NCBI RefSeq assembly: GCF_009711345.1
Contig: NZ_SMMA01000057.1
Coordinates: 26,952-90,951 of the forward strand
Direction of reading: 5' to 3'
Origin: Pseudovibrio flavus
Lineage (GTDB): Bacteria > Pseudomonadota > Alphaproteobacteria > Rhizobiales > Stappiaceae
Length of the DNA stretch: 64,000 nt
A model generated the notes under the pieces. It was given only the letters and a program-made list of their open reading frames with translations. It did not search any database and was not told the origin of the DNA. This document shows, piece by piece, positions 8,251 through 16,777 of the stretch; position 1 is the first letter of the stretch, and every line of letters starts with the position of its first letter. The position numbers and the translations under genes are program-made.

Positions 8251-9285
8251 ATGGGCTACAAAATTGCCGTGGCTGGTGCTACCGGAAACGTGGGTCGCGA
8301 AATGCTGGACATTCTGGCTGAGCGTGGTTTCCCTGCTGATGAAGTTGTTGCTTTGGCTTCCCGCCGCTCTCAGGGTAAAGAGATTTCTTTTGGCGATAAG
8401 ACGCTGAAAGTACAGGCAATGGAGAACTACGATTTCTCCGACACAGACATTTGCTTGATGTCTGCTGGTGGTTCCATCTCTCAGGAATGGTCTCCAAAAA
8501 TCGGTAAGCAGGGCTGCGTTGTCATCGATAACTCCTCTGCATGGCGCTATGACTCAGAAGTGCCGCTCATCGTTCCTGAAGTAAATGCTGACGATATCGT
8601 AGACTTCAAAAAGAAGATGATCATTGCAAACCCGAACTGCTCTACTGCGCAGCTCGTCGTTGCTCTGGCTCCTCTGCATGAAGCTGCTGGCATCAAGCGC
8701 GTTGTTGTGTCTACCTACCAGTCCGTTTCCGGTGGTGGTAAAGACGCGATGGAAGAACTGTTCAATCAGACCCGCGCTGTTTTCGTAAGCGATCCGATTG
8801 AGCCTCAGAAGTTCACCAAGCGCATTGCTTTCAACGTTATTCCGCACATCGACGTGTTCATGGAAGACGGTTACACCAAGGAAGAGTGGAAGGTTCTTGC
8901 TGAAACCAAGAAGATGCTCGACCCTAAGATCAAGGTAACCTGCACCGCTGTTCGCGTGCCTGTGTTTGTTGGTCATGCTGAAAGCGTCAACATCGAGTTC
9001 GAAAACCCGATCTCCGCTGAAGAAGCACAGAACATCCTGCGTGAAGCACCAGGCTGTCTGGTTGTCGATAAGCGTGAAGACGGCGGTTATGTAACGCCTT
9101 ACGAGTCTGCCGGTGAAGATGCGACTTACATCTCCCGTATTCGTGAAGATGCGACCGTAGAAAACGGCCTGAACATGTGGGTTGTTGCTGATAACCTGCG
9201 CAAAGGTGCAGCGCTTAACGCTGTTCAGATCGCCGAGGTTCTGGTGAACCGCGGCCTGATCCAGCCGAAAAAAGACGCAGCATAA
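8251..9285 (+). CDS. asd: Aspartate-semialdehyde dehydrogenase
   Basis: 344 residues. It reduces aspartyl phosphate to aspartate semialdehyde with NADPH, at the branch to lysine/diaminopimelate, threonine and methionine. The NADP loop GATGNVGREM lies at residues 9-18, and the catalytic Cys130 is in NPNCSTAQ. The start MGYKIAVAG is chosen over a longer frame because of the SD AAGGAAG at 8239-8245 and family length. Expression is probably tied to threonine by the upstream leader peptide. Confidence 0.96.
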   Translation: MGYKIAVAGATGNVGREMLDILAERGFPADEVVALASRRSQGKEISFGDKTLKVQAMENYDFSDTDICLMSAGGSISQEWSPKIGKQGCVVIDNSSAWRYDSEVPLIVPEVNADDIVDFKKKMIIANPNCSTAQLVVALAPLHEAAGIKRVVVSTYQSVSGGGKDAMEELFNQTRAVFVSDPIEPQKFTKRIAFNVIPHIDVFMEDGYTKEEWKVLAETKKMLDPKIKVTCTAVRVPVFVGHAESVNIEFENPISAEEAQNILREAPGCLVVDKREDGGYVTPYESAGEDATYISRIREDATVENGLNMWVVADNLRKGAALNAVQIAEVLVNRGLIQPKKDAA

Positions 9286-9294
9286 TTGATTTTC

Positions 9295-9327
9295 AAAACG
9301 GCGGGGGCTTCTCCCGCCGTTTTCTTT
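9295..9327 (+). terminator. Rho-independent terminator of asd
   Basis: AAAACGGCGGG (9295-9305) pairs perfectly with CCCGCCGTTTT (9313-9323), followed by CTTT. Confidence 0.9.
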
Positions 9328-9367
9328 GGCGCTGCCAGCAGGCACTTTGCGCCGTCCTACCTTGCTT

Positions 9368-9442
9368 GTAACGGTTCGTTACTTGCCCATTCCCTCTCTA
9401 AAACTTTAGTATTCGTTGCTGCCGCCATAGGCTGTAACGTCG
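9368..9442 (+). promoter_or_regulatory. GTAACG inverted repeat and half-site before the first tenA paralogue
   Basis: GTAACG (9368-9373) and CGTTAC (9377-9382) form a perfect inverted repeat with a 3-base gap; a further GTAACGTCG sits at 9434-9442. The same words recur before the second tenA paralogue. This is a candidate operator for a dimeric regulator. Confidence 0.45.
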
Positions 9443-9518
9443 CTTTGTGTTTTGCGCTGTGCCCGCCGCGGGTTTGATACCCGAGCAGGACACGTAAATT
9501 GCTGGATGGAGGGAATGT

Positions 9519-10217
9519 ATGGCTGAGTTTCCGCAGTTCTTGGAGTTTTATAACGCCAATCCACGCGCCACCTTTTGTGACTGGCTGGTGAGCCAATCGC
9601 AAGAAGAGTGGGACCGTGCAACACTCCATCCCTTTACCGATGCAGTGGGAAGCGGAATGATGCCCGTTGATACCTACAAACGCTTTTTGATCGAGGATTA
9701 CAGTTTTATCCGCGATCTGGCGACTATGCTTGGGTATCTGGTTGCCAAAGCTCCCAATATGGAAGCCAAAGGGGCGCTCGCCCATTATCTGTATGCCCTG
9801 ACCTCCACCGGACGAGATTACTTCTTTGAGACGTTTGACGCGTTGGGTGTCTCTCGAGATGAGGTGCAGAGCGCTGAGGCGGGGCCAGTAAACAAGGCTC
9901 TTGTTGCGACTATGGTTTCAGCCGCCGAAAAGGGAAGCTACGAGGACGGCATCGTCTGCCTTGTTGCTGCTAATGGTATTTACCTTGATTGGTGCCTTAG
10001 GGAAGCTAATAGACAGCGTCCCGAGCAGCCATATCTGGCGCGCTGGATCGATATGCACGTCGAAGACGGGTTGTTCACACAGTTTGTGAGCTTTTTGCGC
10101 AATGAGGTAAATCGCATTGGACCTACTTTGCCGGCGCAGCAACAAATGGAGCTGGCCGCCCGTTTTAAGCGCATTTGCGAACTTGAATACGATTTCTTTG
10201 AAGCAGTTTGGACGTAA
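9519..10217 (+). CDS. TenA family protein, paralogue 1
   Basis: 232 residues, all-helical haem-oxygenase-like fold of the TenA/Thi-4/PqqC superfamily, with the typical LVSQSQEEWDRATLHPFTDAV and FLIEDYSFIRDLA segments. Active TenA hydrolyses aminopyrimidines in thiamine salvage. In the region holding the active-site acid of TenA_E types this copy reads AANGIYLDW, where the next gene has CAEWLYLDW, so the Glu is replaced by Asn and the activity may differ or be lost. GGAGGG precedes the ATG. The second copy follows after 114 bases. Confidence 0.85.
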   Translation: MAEFPQFLEFYNANPRATFCDWLVSQSQEEWDRATLHPFTDAVGSGMMPVDTYKRFLIEDYSFIRDLATMLGYLVAKAPNMEAKGALAHYLYALTSTGRDYFFETFDALGVSRDEVQSAEAGPVNKALVATMVSAAEKGSYEDGIVCLVAANGIYLDWCLREANRQRPEQPYLARWIDMHVEDGLFTQFVSFLRNEVNRIGPTLPAQQQMELAARFKRICELEYDFFEAVWT

Positions 10218-10274
10218 CGTCACCTTGGGCGTCGCTGCGTTACTAGTCGATTCTGCGAACTGGAAGTAACGTCA
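10214..10274 (+). promoter_or_regulatory. GTAACG motifs between the two tenA paralogues
   Basis: GTAACGTCA occurs at 10214-10222 and again at 10266-10274, with an inverted CGTTAC at 10238-10243. These are the same words as before the first paralogue, which suggests one regulator for both genes and a separate promoter for the second. Confidence 0.45.
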
Positions 10275-10331
10275 ATTTGCTACCATTCTACGTAGCTCAG
10301 GAAGACTTAGGGATTGGGAGACTTTAAGTAG

Positions 10332-11039
10332 ATGCTGCAGGAAATAACCTACGCTCTGTATGTAAGCCAGAACAAGGGTGCCACCTTTTGTGATTGGTTG
10401 ATTGCCCGTTCTCAGGTGGAATGGGACAGAGCGCGGTTCCATCCGTTTACCGAGGCGGTGGGTGATGGCACGGTAAGCGACGCGGCCTACCGTCGTTATT
10501 TGATTGAAGATTATAGTTTCATCGTTGATCTGGCTTCTGCGCTCGGCTTCCTTGTTGCCAAAGCGCCAGCTATGAAGTCCAAGGCTGTGTTGGCTGACTT
10601 CCTCGCAAAGCTGACTTCTACCGAGAACGATTACTTCCTTCGCTCATTCGAGGCGCTTGGCGTACCTGCCGAGACCTACGAAAGTGCTGATGCCAACAAG
10701 GTAACACGCGCTGTTGCAGCAACCTTGCTGGCAACCTCTGGCAAGCAGAAGTATGAGGACGGCCTCGTTTGCCTTTTGTGCGCCGAGTGGCTTTACCTCG
10801 ACTGGTGCAGCCGTGAAGCAGTAAAGCCGCGGCCTGACGCATTCTATCTGTCAGAGTGGCTTGATCTGCACGTCGGTGACTACTTCGAAGGCTTTGTTGC
10901 TGCGCTCAAGGATGAGATGAACGAGCTTGGTCCGCAACTTCCAGAGCGCCGCCAGCGCGAAGTGCTTGGTCACTTCCAGCGTATGTGTCAGCTGGAAGGT
11001 GACTTCTTTGAAGCTGCGCTTAACGGTGTGCAGGACTAA
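10332..11039 (+). CDS. TenA family protein, paralogue 2
   Basis: 235 residues, clearly homologous along its whole length to the preceding gene (shared ATFCDWL, EWDRA, HPFTEAV, LIEDYSFI, LVAKAP, EDGLVCL). It keeps CAEWLYLDW, with the Glu expected of TenA_E-type aminopyrimidine hydrolases, so it is the better candidate for an active thiamine-salvage enzyme. GGGAG lies upstream. It is convergent with the dehydratase-like gene that ends at 11075. Confidence 0.87.
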   Translation: MLQEITYALYVSQNKGATFCDWLIARSQVEWDRARFHPFTEAVGDGTVSDAAYRRYLIEDYSFIVDLASALGFLVAKAPAMKSKAVLADFLAKLTSTENDYFLRSFEALGVPAETYESADANKVTRAVAATLLATSGKQKYEDGLVCLLCAEWLYLDWCSREAVKPRPDAFYLSEWLDLHVGDYFEGFVAALKDEMNELGPQLPERRQREVLGHFQRMCQLEGDFFEAALNGVQD

Positions 11040-11074
11040 TTCTGATTTAGTTAATGTGGCTATGCCGGATCCGC

Positions 11075-12025
11075 TTAAAGGGTCCGGCAGGCTTCTTCTA
11101 CCTGTTGTAGCTCTACATTGCCGCCGCAGAGCAAAATACCAACGCGCTCACCTTTTTCTGGCTGGTAAACGCCGCTGATAAGGGCAGCAAGCCCCGTAGC
11201 TGCTGCTGGCTCGACAGCCAGTTGAAGTGCCTGCCAGAGCATTGCTTGCGCCTTCAATATAGCGGCGTCTTCTACAAGAAGCGATTGAGCAATAAGGTTC
11301 TTGGCAGTTTCATAGGTGAGGGCGCCGCATTTGGACGCGCCAAGGCTATTTGCGGCAACGCTATTCAGCTCAACCTGCACAGGCTCTCCAGCTTCCATTG
11401 CTGCATGGAAGGAGCATGAACCTATTGGTTCTACTGCGATAACTTTCGGTCCGCCTTCAAGGTAGGTGGCGATACCGGACAGAAGCCCGCCGCCGCCAAC
11501 GGCAATGAGAACCGTGTCAAACCCTTCTGTCTGCTCCAGCCATTCAGCGGCAACCGTTCCTTGGCCTGCAATTGTCTGCGCTGTGTCGAAGGGGTGGATG
11601 TTAAGCGCGCCCGTTGTTTCGATGTGTTTCTGGCATAGAAGGGCTGCATCTGCGTAGTTCGCCCCCGAGACATGGACATCCGCGCCGTAGCTCTTAATCT
11701 TCGCGATTTTGGTCGGGTTGGAAATTTCAGGCACGAAAATCTGTGCTTTGATGCCGAGTTCAGCAGCAGCGCAGGCAACAGCGGCACCGTGGTTGCCGCC
11801 TGAAGCTGCGGTAATACCTGCTTCGGGAATAGCATCTTGAGAAAGTGCGGAATTGAAAGCTCCGCGTGCTTTGAATGATCCAGAAGCTTGCGTGTGTTCC
11901 AGCTTAATGCTTAGCGGGTTACTCAGCCCGAAGGCTCCTTTAGGCAGTTCAAGCACTGGCGTTTTGCGAATAAACGGGCGAATGCGCTCAAAGGCAGCGA
12001 GGATATCGGACTTCTGGACAGGCAT
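11075..12025 (-). CDS. PLP-dependent threonine/serine dehydratase-like enzyme
   Basis: 316 residues from ATG 12025; a TTG start would add four residues. Fold type II PLP enzyme: the lysine that binds PLP is in SGSFKARGAFN, the phosphate-binding glycine loop is GGGGLLSG and an ASGGNHG substrate loop is present. Such proteins deaminate threonine or serine to 2-oxobutyrate or pyruvate plus ammonia. There is no C-terminal ACT domain, so this is the catabolic, unregulated short form. Serine racemase-like activity cannot be excluded. Confidence 0.85.
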   Translation of the reverse strand: MPVQKSDILAAFERIRPFIRKTPVLELPKGAFGLSNPLSIKLEHTQASGSFKARGAFNSALSQDAIPEAGITAASGGNHGAAVACAAAELGIKAQIFVPEISNPTKIAKIKSYGADVHVSGANYADAALLCQKHIETTGALNIHPFDTAQTIAGQGTVAAEWLEQTEGFDTVLIAVGGGGLLSGIATYLEGGPKVIAVEPIGSCSFHAAMEAGEPVQVELNSVAANSLGASKCGALTYETAKNLIAQSLLVEDAAILKAQAMLWQALQLAVEPAAATGLAALISGVYQPEKGERVGILLCGGNVELQQVEEACRTL

Positions 12026-12078
12026 AGTTTCTTTCAAAAGTGATGGCCTCCCCGCTCGAAAGCGAGGAGGCTAAAGGA

Positions 12079-13254
12079 TTATGCAGAGGCAGGCATTGCC
12101 GTTTCAACGAGCTTGATGAAGTAGGAGCATCCGTAAGGGATGAGCTCGTCGTTGAAGTCGTATGCCGGATTGTGCAGCTTTGCAGTGTCGCCGTTGCCTG
12201 CGAAGATGAACGCACCCGGACGATCTTCTAGATAGTAAGCGAAATCTTCGCCGCCCATGGATGGTTCGATCTCGGTGTTCACCTTGTCTTCGCCGCCTGC
12301 AACTTCAGCAGCGATCTTTGCAGCAAACGCTGTAGGGGCTGCATGGTTGGAGCAAACCGGATAGTTCTTCATGTAGTTGATATCAGCGGTTGCGCCGTGT
12401 GCTTCGCAGATGCTTTCAACCATCTTCTTGATGCGCACTTCGCACAGCTCACGGGTTTCGGTGCTGAGTGTACGCACAGTGCCGCGCAGGGTCGCGGTTT
12501 CCGGAATAATGTTGAAGGCAGAGCCGGCCTCAAACACGGTTACGGAGATAACAGCAGAATCCAGCGGCTTACGGTTACGGCTGACGATGGACTGGAAGCC
12601 GGTCACGATCTGGGAACCAACGACAATCGGGTCAACTGTCTGGTGAGGCTGTGCTGCGTGGCCGCCAAGGCCGTTGATGGTGATCTCGAATTCGTCGGTC
12701 GCTGCCATGAGAGGGCCGGAACGGATCGCAAATTCGCCAACCGGCATGCCCGGCATGTTGTGCAGGCCGTAAACCTCTTCGATGTTCCAGCGGTCCATCA
12801 GGCCGTCGTCCATCATCGCTTTCGCGCCCGCGCCGCCTTCTTCAGCTGGCTGGAAGATGAGAACGACAGTACCATCAAAGTTGCGGGTTTCTGCAAGGTA
12901 CTTTGCGGTGCCTAGCAGCATGGCTGTGTGACCGTCGTGACCACAGGCGTGCATAGCGCCGTCTGTTTTAGAAGCCCACTCTTTACCGGTGATTTCGGTC
13001 AAAGGCAGAGCGTCCATGTCAGCGCGTAGTGCAATGGTTTTGCCTTCGCCGCCGTTCTTGCCTTTGATGACGCCAACAACGCCGGTCTGGCCAATGCCAG
13101 TGGTTACATCATCAATGCCGAATTCGCCCAGAAGCTCTGCAACGCGGGCCGCTGTGCGGTGCGTCTCGTAGAGGATCTCTGGGTTTTCGTGGAAGTCACG
13201 GCGCCATGCTGTGATTTCATCGTGGAATTCGGCAAGCCTATTGATGACGGGCAT
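12079..13254 (-). CDS. M20 family amidohydrolase (N-acyl amino acid hydrolase / hippuricase-like)
   Basis: 391 residues from ATG 13254 (MPVINRLAEFHDE). Metal-binding motifs of the M20D group are seen: HACGHDGH near residues 103-110, the catalytic Glu pair in PAEEGGAGA and a late GGEDFAYY. A lid/dimerisation domain lies between (about residues 185-300). Such enzymes cleave N-acyl amino acids; the acyl group and amino acid cannot be read from sequence. It lies 54 bases upstream of the dehydratase-like gene on the same strand, so the pair may form an amino-acid-use operon. Confidence 0.88.
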   Translation of the reverse strand: MPVINRLAEFHDEITAWRRDFHENPEILYETHRTAARVAELLGEFGIDDVTTGIGQTGVVGVIKGKNGGEGKTIALRADMDALPLTEITGKEWASKTDGAMHACGHDGHTAMLLGTAKYLAETRNFDGTVVLIFQPAEEGGAGAKAMMDDGLMDRWNIEEVYGLHNMPGMPVGEFAIRSGPLMAATDEFEITINGLGGHAAQPHQTVDPIVVGSQIVTGFQSIVSRNRKPLDSAVISVTVFEAGSAFNIIPETATLRGTVRTLSTETRELCEVRIKKMVESICEAHGATADINYMKNYPVCSNHAAPTAFAAKIAAEVAGGEDKVNTEIEPSMGGEDFAYYLEDRPGAFIFAGNGDTAKLHNPAYDFNDELIPYGCSYFIKLVETAMPASA

Positions 13255-13455
13255 TGGGGTCTCCGGAAATAGATTGATCTTTATTGGAATAAGAGCAATG
13301 TGCAGAATTGCCCGTTTTTCCGCGCTACGCAACCAGCAGAGCAATGCTTAGGGCAGCATTATAAGAATGATGTTGTGTCCCATTGGAATGTTTCCGTTGC
13401 GGAAAATTCACGCATTGAGGCGTTGTAGCGTCCTTGTTGTAGTTTGACGGGAAAG

Positions 13456-13782
13456 ATGGACGCAATGACAATCTACAATGTAACGCTTGCAAATACCTCA
13501 AGTTCCGGTGGTCAACAGACATGGACTTTGCTGGTTGGGAAAGTGCTGATCAACGCACCGGAGATCCCTTACGGGCGGTCCTCGGAAATTTGCTCGTTCA
13601 ATGTTTCCGATATCACGTCACTGGTTGCCAGCGTAAACGGTAACGTGGCCGAGTTCACCTATACGCCTGCCAAGGAGGGAGGCGATAAGGATGCTCAAGG
13701 GCAGTGGGCGATGAATGGTCAGAACCAGAACTTCAAGCTGGCCGCAGATGGCAACAATCTGACGATCAGCAGCATCAACTAG
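13456..13782 (+). CDS. Small hypothetical protein
   Basis: 108 residues if it starts at ATG 13456 (GGGAAAG just upstream); ATG 13465 is an alternative. No signal peptide or membrane span. It is rich in Asn, Thr and Ser with alternating hydrophobic residues, suggesting a small beta-sandwich. Family not recognised. It is divergent from the M20 gene and convergent with the EVE gene. Confidence 0.55.
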   Translation: MDAMTIYNVTLANTSSSGGQQTWTLLVGKVLINAPEIPYGRSSEICSFNVSDITSLVASVNGNVAEFTYTPAKEGGDKDAQGQWAMNGQNQNFKLAADGNNLTISSIN

Positions 13783-13804
13783 GTTGTGGCGGAGCGGAAA
13801 AGAT

Positions 13805-13831
13805 AAAGCCCGATCAGATTGACCGGGCTTT
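13805..13831. terminator. Bidirectional terminator between convergent genes
   Basis: AAAGCCCG (13805-13812) pairs with CGGGCTTT (13824-13831), lying between the plus gene ending at 13782 and the minus gene ending at 13839. Confidence 0.8.
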
Positions 13832-13838
13832 AAAATAA

Positions 13839-14273
13839 TTAGCGTTTCAGGCTCTTGGGGTCCAAGCCACCCAGTTCGCACATAATCTCCCACTCCTCCG
13901 GTTTTACCGGCTGAACGGAAAGGCGCATGCTGGTAACCAAAGACATATCTTCAAGGCGTTCGTCGGATTTCACCTGCGCCAAAGTTACCGGCACGGGCAT
14001 GTCGCAAACAGCCTTCACGTCCACGCACTCCCAGCGCGGATCGTTTGCTTTGGAATCCGGGTGGATGAGCGCACAAACTTCGACAATGCCGACCACTTCC
14101 TTACCAATGTTGGAGTGGTAGAAGAAGCCAAGGTCACCAATTTCCATCTGCCGCATGTTGTTGCGAGCCTGATAGTTACGGATGCCATCCCATTCTTCGC
14201 CAATATCGCCTTTGGCTTTTTGCTGCTCCCAGGACCATTTGTCTGGTTCGGACTTAAAGAGCCAGTATTTCAA
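13839..14273 (-). CDS. EVE domain-containing protein
   Basis: 144 residues covering one complete EVE domain (PUA-like fold), beginning MKYWLFKSEPDKWSW and holding WDGIRNYQARN and LGFFYHSN, the hallmark segments. EVE domains bind modified bases in RNA or DNA; the target here is unknown. It lies two bases downstream of the YciI gene, so both are likely in one transcript with gpsA upstream. Confidence 0.9.
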   Translation of the reverse strand: MKYWLFKSEPDKWSWEQQKAKGDIGEEWDGIRNYQARNNMRQMEIGDLGFFYHSNIGKEVVGIVEVCALIHPDSKANDPRWECVDVKAVCDMPVPVTLAQVKSDERLEDMSLVTSMRLSVQPVKPEEWEIMCELGGLDPKSLKR

Positions 14274-14275
14274 CC

Positions 14276-14566
14276 TTAGTTCTCCGGATTTTTGAATACC
14301 CAGTTGTATGGGCGAATCTCGACTGATTCAAACAGACCGGCCTGAGCGTACGGGTCTTCGGAGGCAATTGCGAGGGCTTCATCACGGTTTGCAGCTTCGA
14401 TGATGACGAGAGAGCCGGTTGGCGTGGTCATGTCGTCAGCCATAAACGGGCCAGCAGCTTTCAGGCGGTCGCCCAGACCCTTAAGAAAGTCAACGTGAGC
14501 GGGGCGGGTGCTCTGGCGCAGTTCTACGCTGTGGGCTTTATCGGTGCAGATGAGAGCATAAAGCAT
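14276..14566 (-). CDS. YciI family protein
   Basis: 96 residues, ferredoxin-like alpha/beta fold of the YciI/YCII group: start MLYALICTDK, then RPAHVDFLKGLGDRLKAAGP and the late DPYAQAGLFESVEIRPYNWVF. The conserved His and Asp pair of the family (HVDFL and DDM) is present. The reaction is unknown in most members. GGAGGAAG precedes the ATG. This order with gpsA and an EVE gene is common in alphaproteobacteria. Confidence 0.9.
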   Translation of the reverse strand: MLYALICTDKAHSVELRQSTRPAHVDFLKGLGDRLKAAGPFMADDMTTPTGSLVIIEAANRDEALAIASEDPYAQAGLFESVEIRPYNWVFKNPEN

Positions 14567-14623
14567 GGTTGCTTCCTCCAGTTTCCAGTTTCTGTGGATT
14601 CTAAGTGAATCTATTTAGTTAGG

Positions 14624-15631
14624 TTACTGCGCTTCGCGCTTAAGTGGCCGTGTCATTAGGTCGCTGAGTGCGCGTTGTATCTCCAGATCCTCAGAGATCA
14701 CGGCAGCCACAGCTGTCGCAATTGGCATCTCCACACCATGGGTGTGCGCCAATTCTACTGCAATATTTGCTGAAAATGCGCCCTCAGCGAGTTTTTGTCC
14801 GGGCGCAATAAGGTCTTTTGGTTTTCTGCCTCTGCCGAGCTCCAAGCCAAAGGCGAAGTTACGGGATTGGGCAGACGAACAGGTGAGAACCAAGTCGCCA
14901 AGGCCGGAAAGGCCCATGAGTGTATCCCGCTTTGCGCCCATGGCAGAGCCAAGACGGGAAAGCTCCGCAAAGCCGCGCGTTGTCAAAGCTGCTTGCGCGC
15001 TGGCGCCAAGGCCGTAGCCAACAGCCGCTCCGCACGCGATTGCCAGAACGTTTTTGAGAGCGCCGCCAATTTGAACGCCGGTGAGGTCGTCGGTTGCGTA
15101 TGGGCGGAAGCTTGCTGATGCAAGGGCTTTTGCAAGCGCATCGGCAACCTCTACCTGTTCGCAGGCAATGGTGATGGCTGTAGGAAGGCCCTTTGCAATG
15201 TCGCTTGCAAAACTTGGCCCTGACAGAGCGCCAACAACAGCGCCTTCAATCTCGTCCTGCACCACTTGTGAGAGCAGCTCACCTGTTGCCGCTTCAATGC
15301 CCTTGGCACAAAGAAGAACTGGAGTGCCTGCTTCAAGATCAGGTTTGATCTTGGCGATCATCTCGCGGGTTGTTTGGGCAGGGGTTACCAGCAGCAGCGC
15401 ATCTTGCCCGCGAACCGCTTCGCTGAGCTGCATGGTTGCCGTGATTTTTTCCTGCCAGACGAGATCGGGTAGGTACTTTGGATTGCTGTGGCTGGTGTTG
15501 ATTGCCTCAACCGTGGCTTCATCGCGTGCCCAAATGGTTACGTCTCTACCAGCGCGGGCTGCTGCCAGCGCGAGAGCCGTTCCAAATGCACCGCCGCCAA
15601 TTACGCCGATTGATTGCAGTTCACGAGCCAT
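14624..15631 (-). CDS. gpsA: Glycerol-3-phosphate dehydrogenase [NAD(P)+]
   Basis: 335 residues from ATG 15631 (AAGGA about nine bases before it). It reduces dihydroxyacetone phosphate to sn-glycerol 3-phosphate for phospholipid synthesis. Seen: the N-terminal Rossmann loop GVIGGGAFGTALA, ALSGPSFASDI, and the catalytic lysine segment GALKNVLAIACG with the later LSGLGDLVLTC. It belongs to the minus-strand run gpsA-yciI-EVE. Confidence 0.96.
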   Translation of the reverse strand: MARELQSIGVIGGGAFGTALALAAARAGRDVTIWARDEATVEAINTSHSNPKYLPDLVWQEKITATMQLSEAVRGQDALLLVTPAQTTREMIAKIKPDLEAGTPVLLCAKGIEAATGELLSQVVQDEIEGAVVGALSGPSFASDIAKGLPTAITIACEQVEVADALAKALASASFRPYATDDLTGVQIGGALKNVLAIACGAAVGYGLGASAQAALTTRGFAELSRLGSAMGAKRDTLMGLSGLGDLVLTCSSAQSRNFAFGLELGRGRKPKDLIAPGQKLAEGAFSANIAVELAHTHGVEMPIATAVAAVISEDLEIQRALSDLMTRPLKREAQ

Positions 15632-15656
15632 TTGCGGCAAATCCTTCTTTTCGTTT

Positions 15657-16103
15657 TTAAATCAAACGCCTTAACTGGTGCAGCTGATTGTAAAATCCAG
15701 CGTAGAACAGTTCCTCTTTGTTCGCCATATCGCTGTTAAGGTCCAGCCAGAAAAAGCGAAACAGGATCGGTGCGGCCCCATTATTAGGGGACATTTCAAA
15801 GTGGTCCCATGCTGTTTTGGGTTTCAGGTTAACTTTCGTATGAAAGAATCGCCGACGATGCAGGTCCGGTCCATGGGGCTCTTCGAAAATAAAATCTTCA
15901 TCAGCAAGGTGGTGAAGGGCAGAAGCCAGTTCAAGGCCGGTCTCTTCTTCAAACTCACGGCGAGCGCCGTGGAGATAGCTTTCACCGGGATCAAGCGTGC
16001 CACCGGGCACTTGCAGGCCAACCTCGGGAAAGTCGGGCTCACTGAAAACAAGCAGATGACTACCACAGGTCATGTAGACATATGCTTTGTGACGCAATCG
16101 CAT
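15657..16103 (-). CDS. Nudix hydrolase
   Basis: 148 residues with a full Nudix box, GX5EX7REUXEEXGU, visible as GGTLDPGES...REFEEETGLE. It hydrolyses a nucleoside diphosphate linked to some other group, using Mg2+; substrate unknown. It ends 26 bases before gpsA starts and may be co-transcribed with it. Confidence 0.85.
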   Translation of the reverse strand: MRLRHKAYVYMTCGSHLLVFSEPDFPEVGLQVPGGTLDPGESYLHGARREFEEETGLELASALHHLADEDFIFEEPHGPDLHRRRFFHTKVNLKPKTAWDHFEMSPNNGAAPILFRFFWLDLNSDMANKEELFYAGFYNQLHQLRRLI

Positions 16104-16325
16104 AAAAACAACTCTTTCGAAAAGAACGAGTTAGCATGCATAGCGTGATTCCAGCTCCAAGCGCTATGAGCGGGTGTTCCTTCCCACCACTTTCCCTAGG
16201 GTGCGTTTCACCTTAGGTGCTGTGTACGAGCAAGTCTCGGCTTCTTGCCATTGCAGTCTGTTGAGCGTCGGCGTAGCCTTCACGCTCAAACTGGTAGGGC
16301 TTTGGCAAGTTAGGGGAGACTAAGC

Positions 16326-16727
16326 GTGTCTACAGAAATTCCAAGCATCATGTCGCATGTGTCAGTTGGGACCGATAACTTTGAAAAGGCTGTTGAATTT
16401 TATAAGCGCGTGCTGGCAACCATCGGCGCAAAAGTGGTGATGGAGCATCCCGGCGCTGTAGCGTTTGGTAAGCAGTTTCCTGAGTTTTGGGTGCAAACTC
16501 CCATTGATGGCCAGCCAGCAGGCGTTGGCAACGGCACGCACTTCGGCTTTATCGCGCCGAGCAACGATGCTGTGCATGCGTTTTGGGAAGTCGCACTGGA
16601 GATGGGGGCTGTGCCGGAAGGCGAGCCGGGGCCGCGCCCGCATTACGGAGAGCCGTATTATGGCTGCTTTGTCCGCGATCTGGACGGACATAAAATAGAA
16701 GCGGCTGCGTGGAACGCGCCGCTCTAA
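16326..16727 (+). CDS. VOC family protein (glyoxalase/bleomycin-resistance fold)
   Basis: 133 residues from GTG 16326, which has GGGGAG seven bases upstream. The beta-alpha-beta-beta-beta pattern starts with MSHVSVGTDNFEKAVEFYKRVL; the metal ligands typical of the fold are plausible at His in MSHVSVG, His in THFGF and Glu in KIEAAAW. VOC proteins include isomerases, dioxygenases and resistance proteins; the role is open. Confidence 0.82.
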   Translation: MSTEIPSIMSHVSVGTDNFEKAVEFYKRVLATIGAKVVMEHPGAVAFGKQFPEFWVQTPIDGQPAGVGNGTHFGFIAPSNDAVHAFWEVALEMGAVPEGEPGPRPHYGEPYYGCFVRDLDGHKIEAAAWNAPL

Positions 16728-16748
16728 AAGCTTTGAGATGGATGGAAG

Positions 16749-16777
16749 AGGCGCCTAAACCTTGGCGCCTTTTTTTC
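16749..16777 (+). terminator. Rho-independent terminator of the VOC gene
   Basis: AGGCGCC (16749-16755) pairs with GGCGCCT (16764-16770), followed by seven more Ts. It overlaps the stop codon region of the convergent tsaD. Confidence 0.9.

Noticed and set aside
9361-9518. TPP riboswitch before the tenA paralogues
   Set aside because: No CUGAGA element or THI-box layout is seen; only GTAACG repeats are present.
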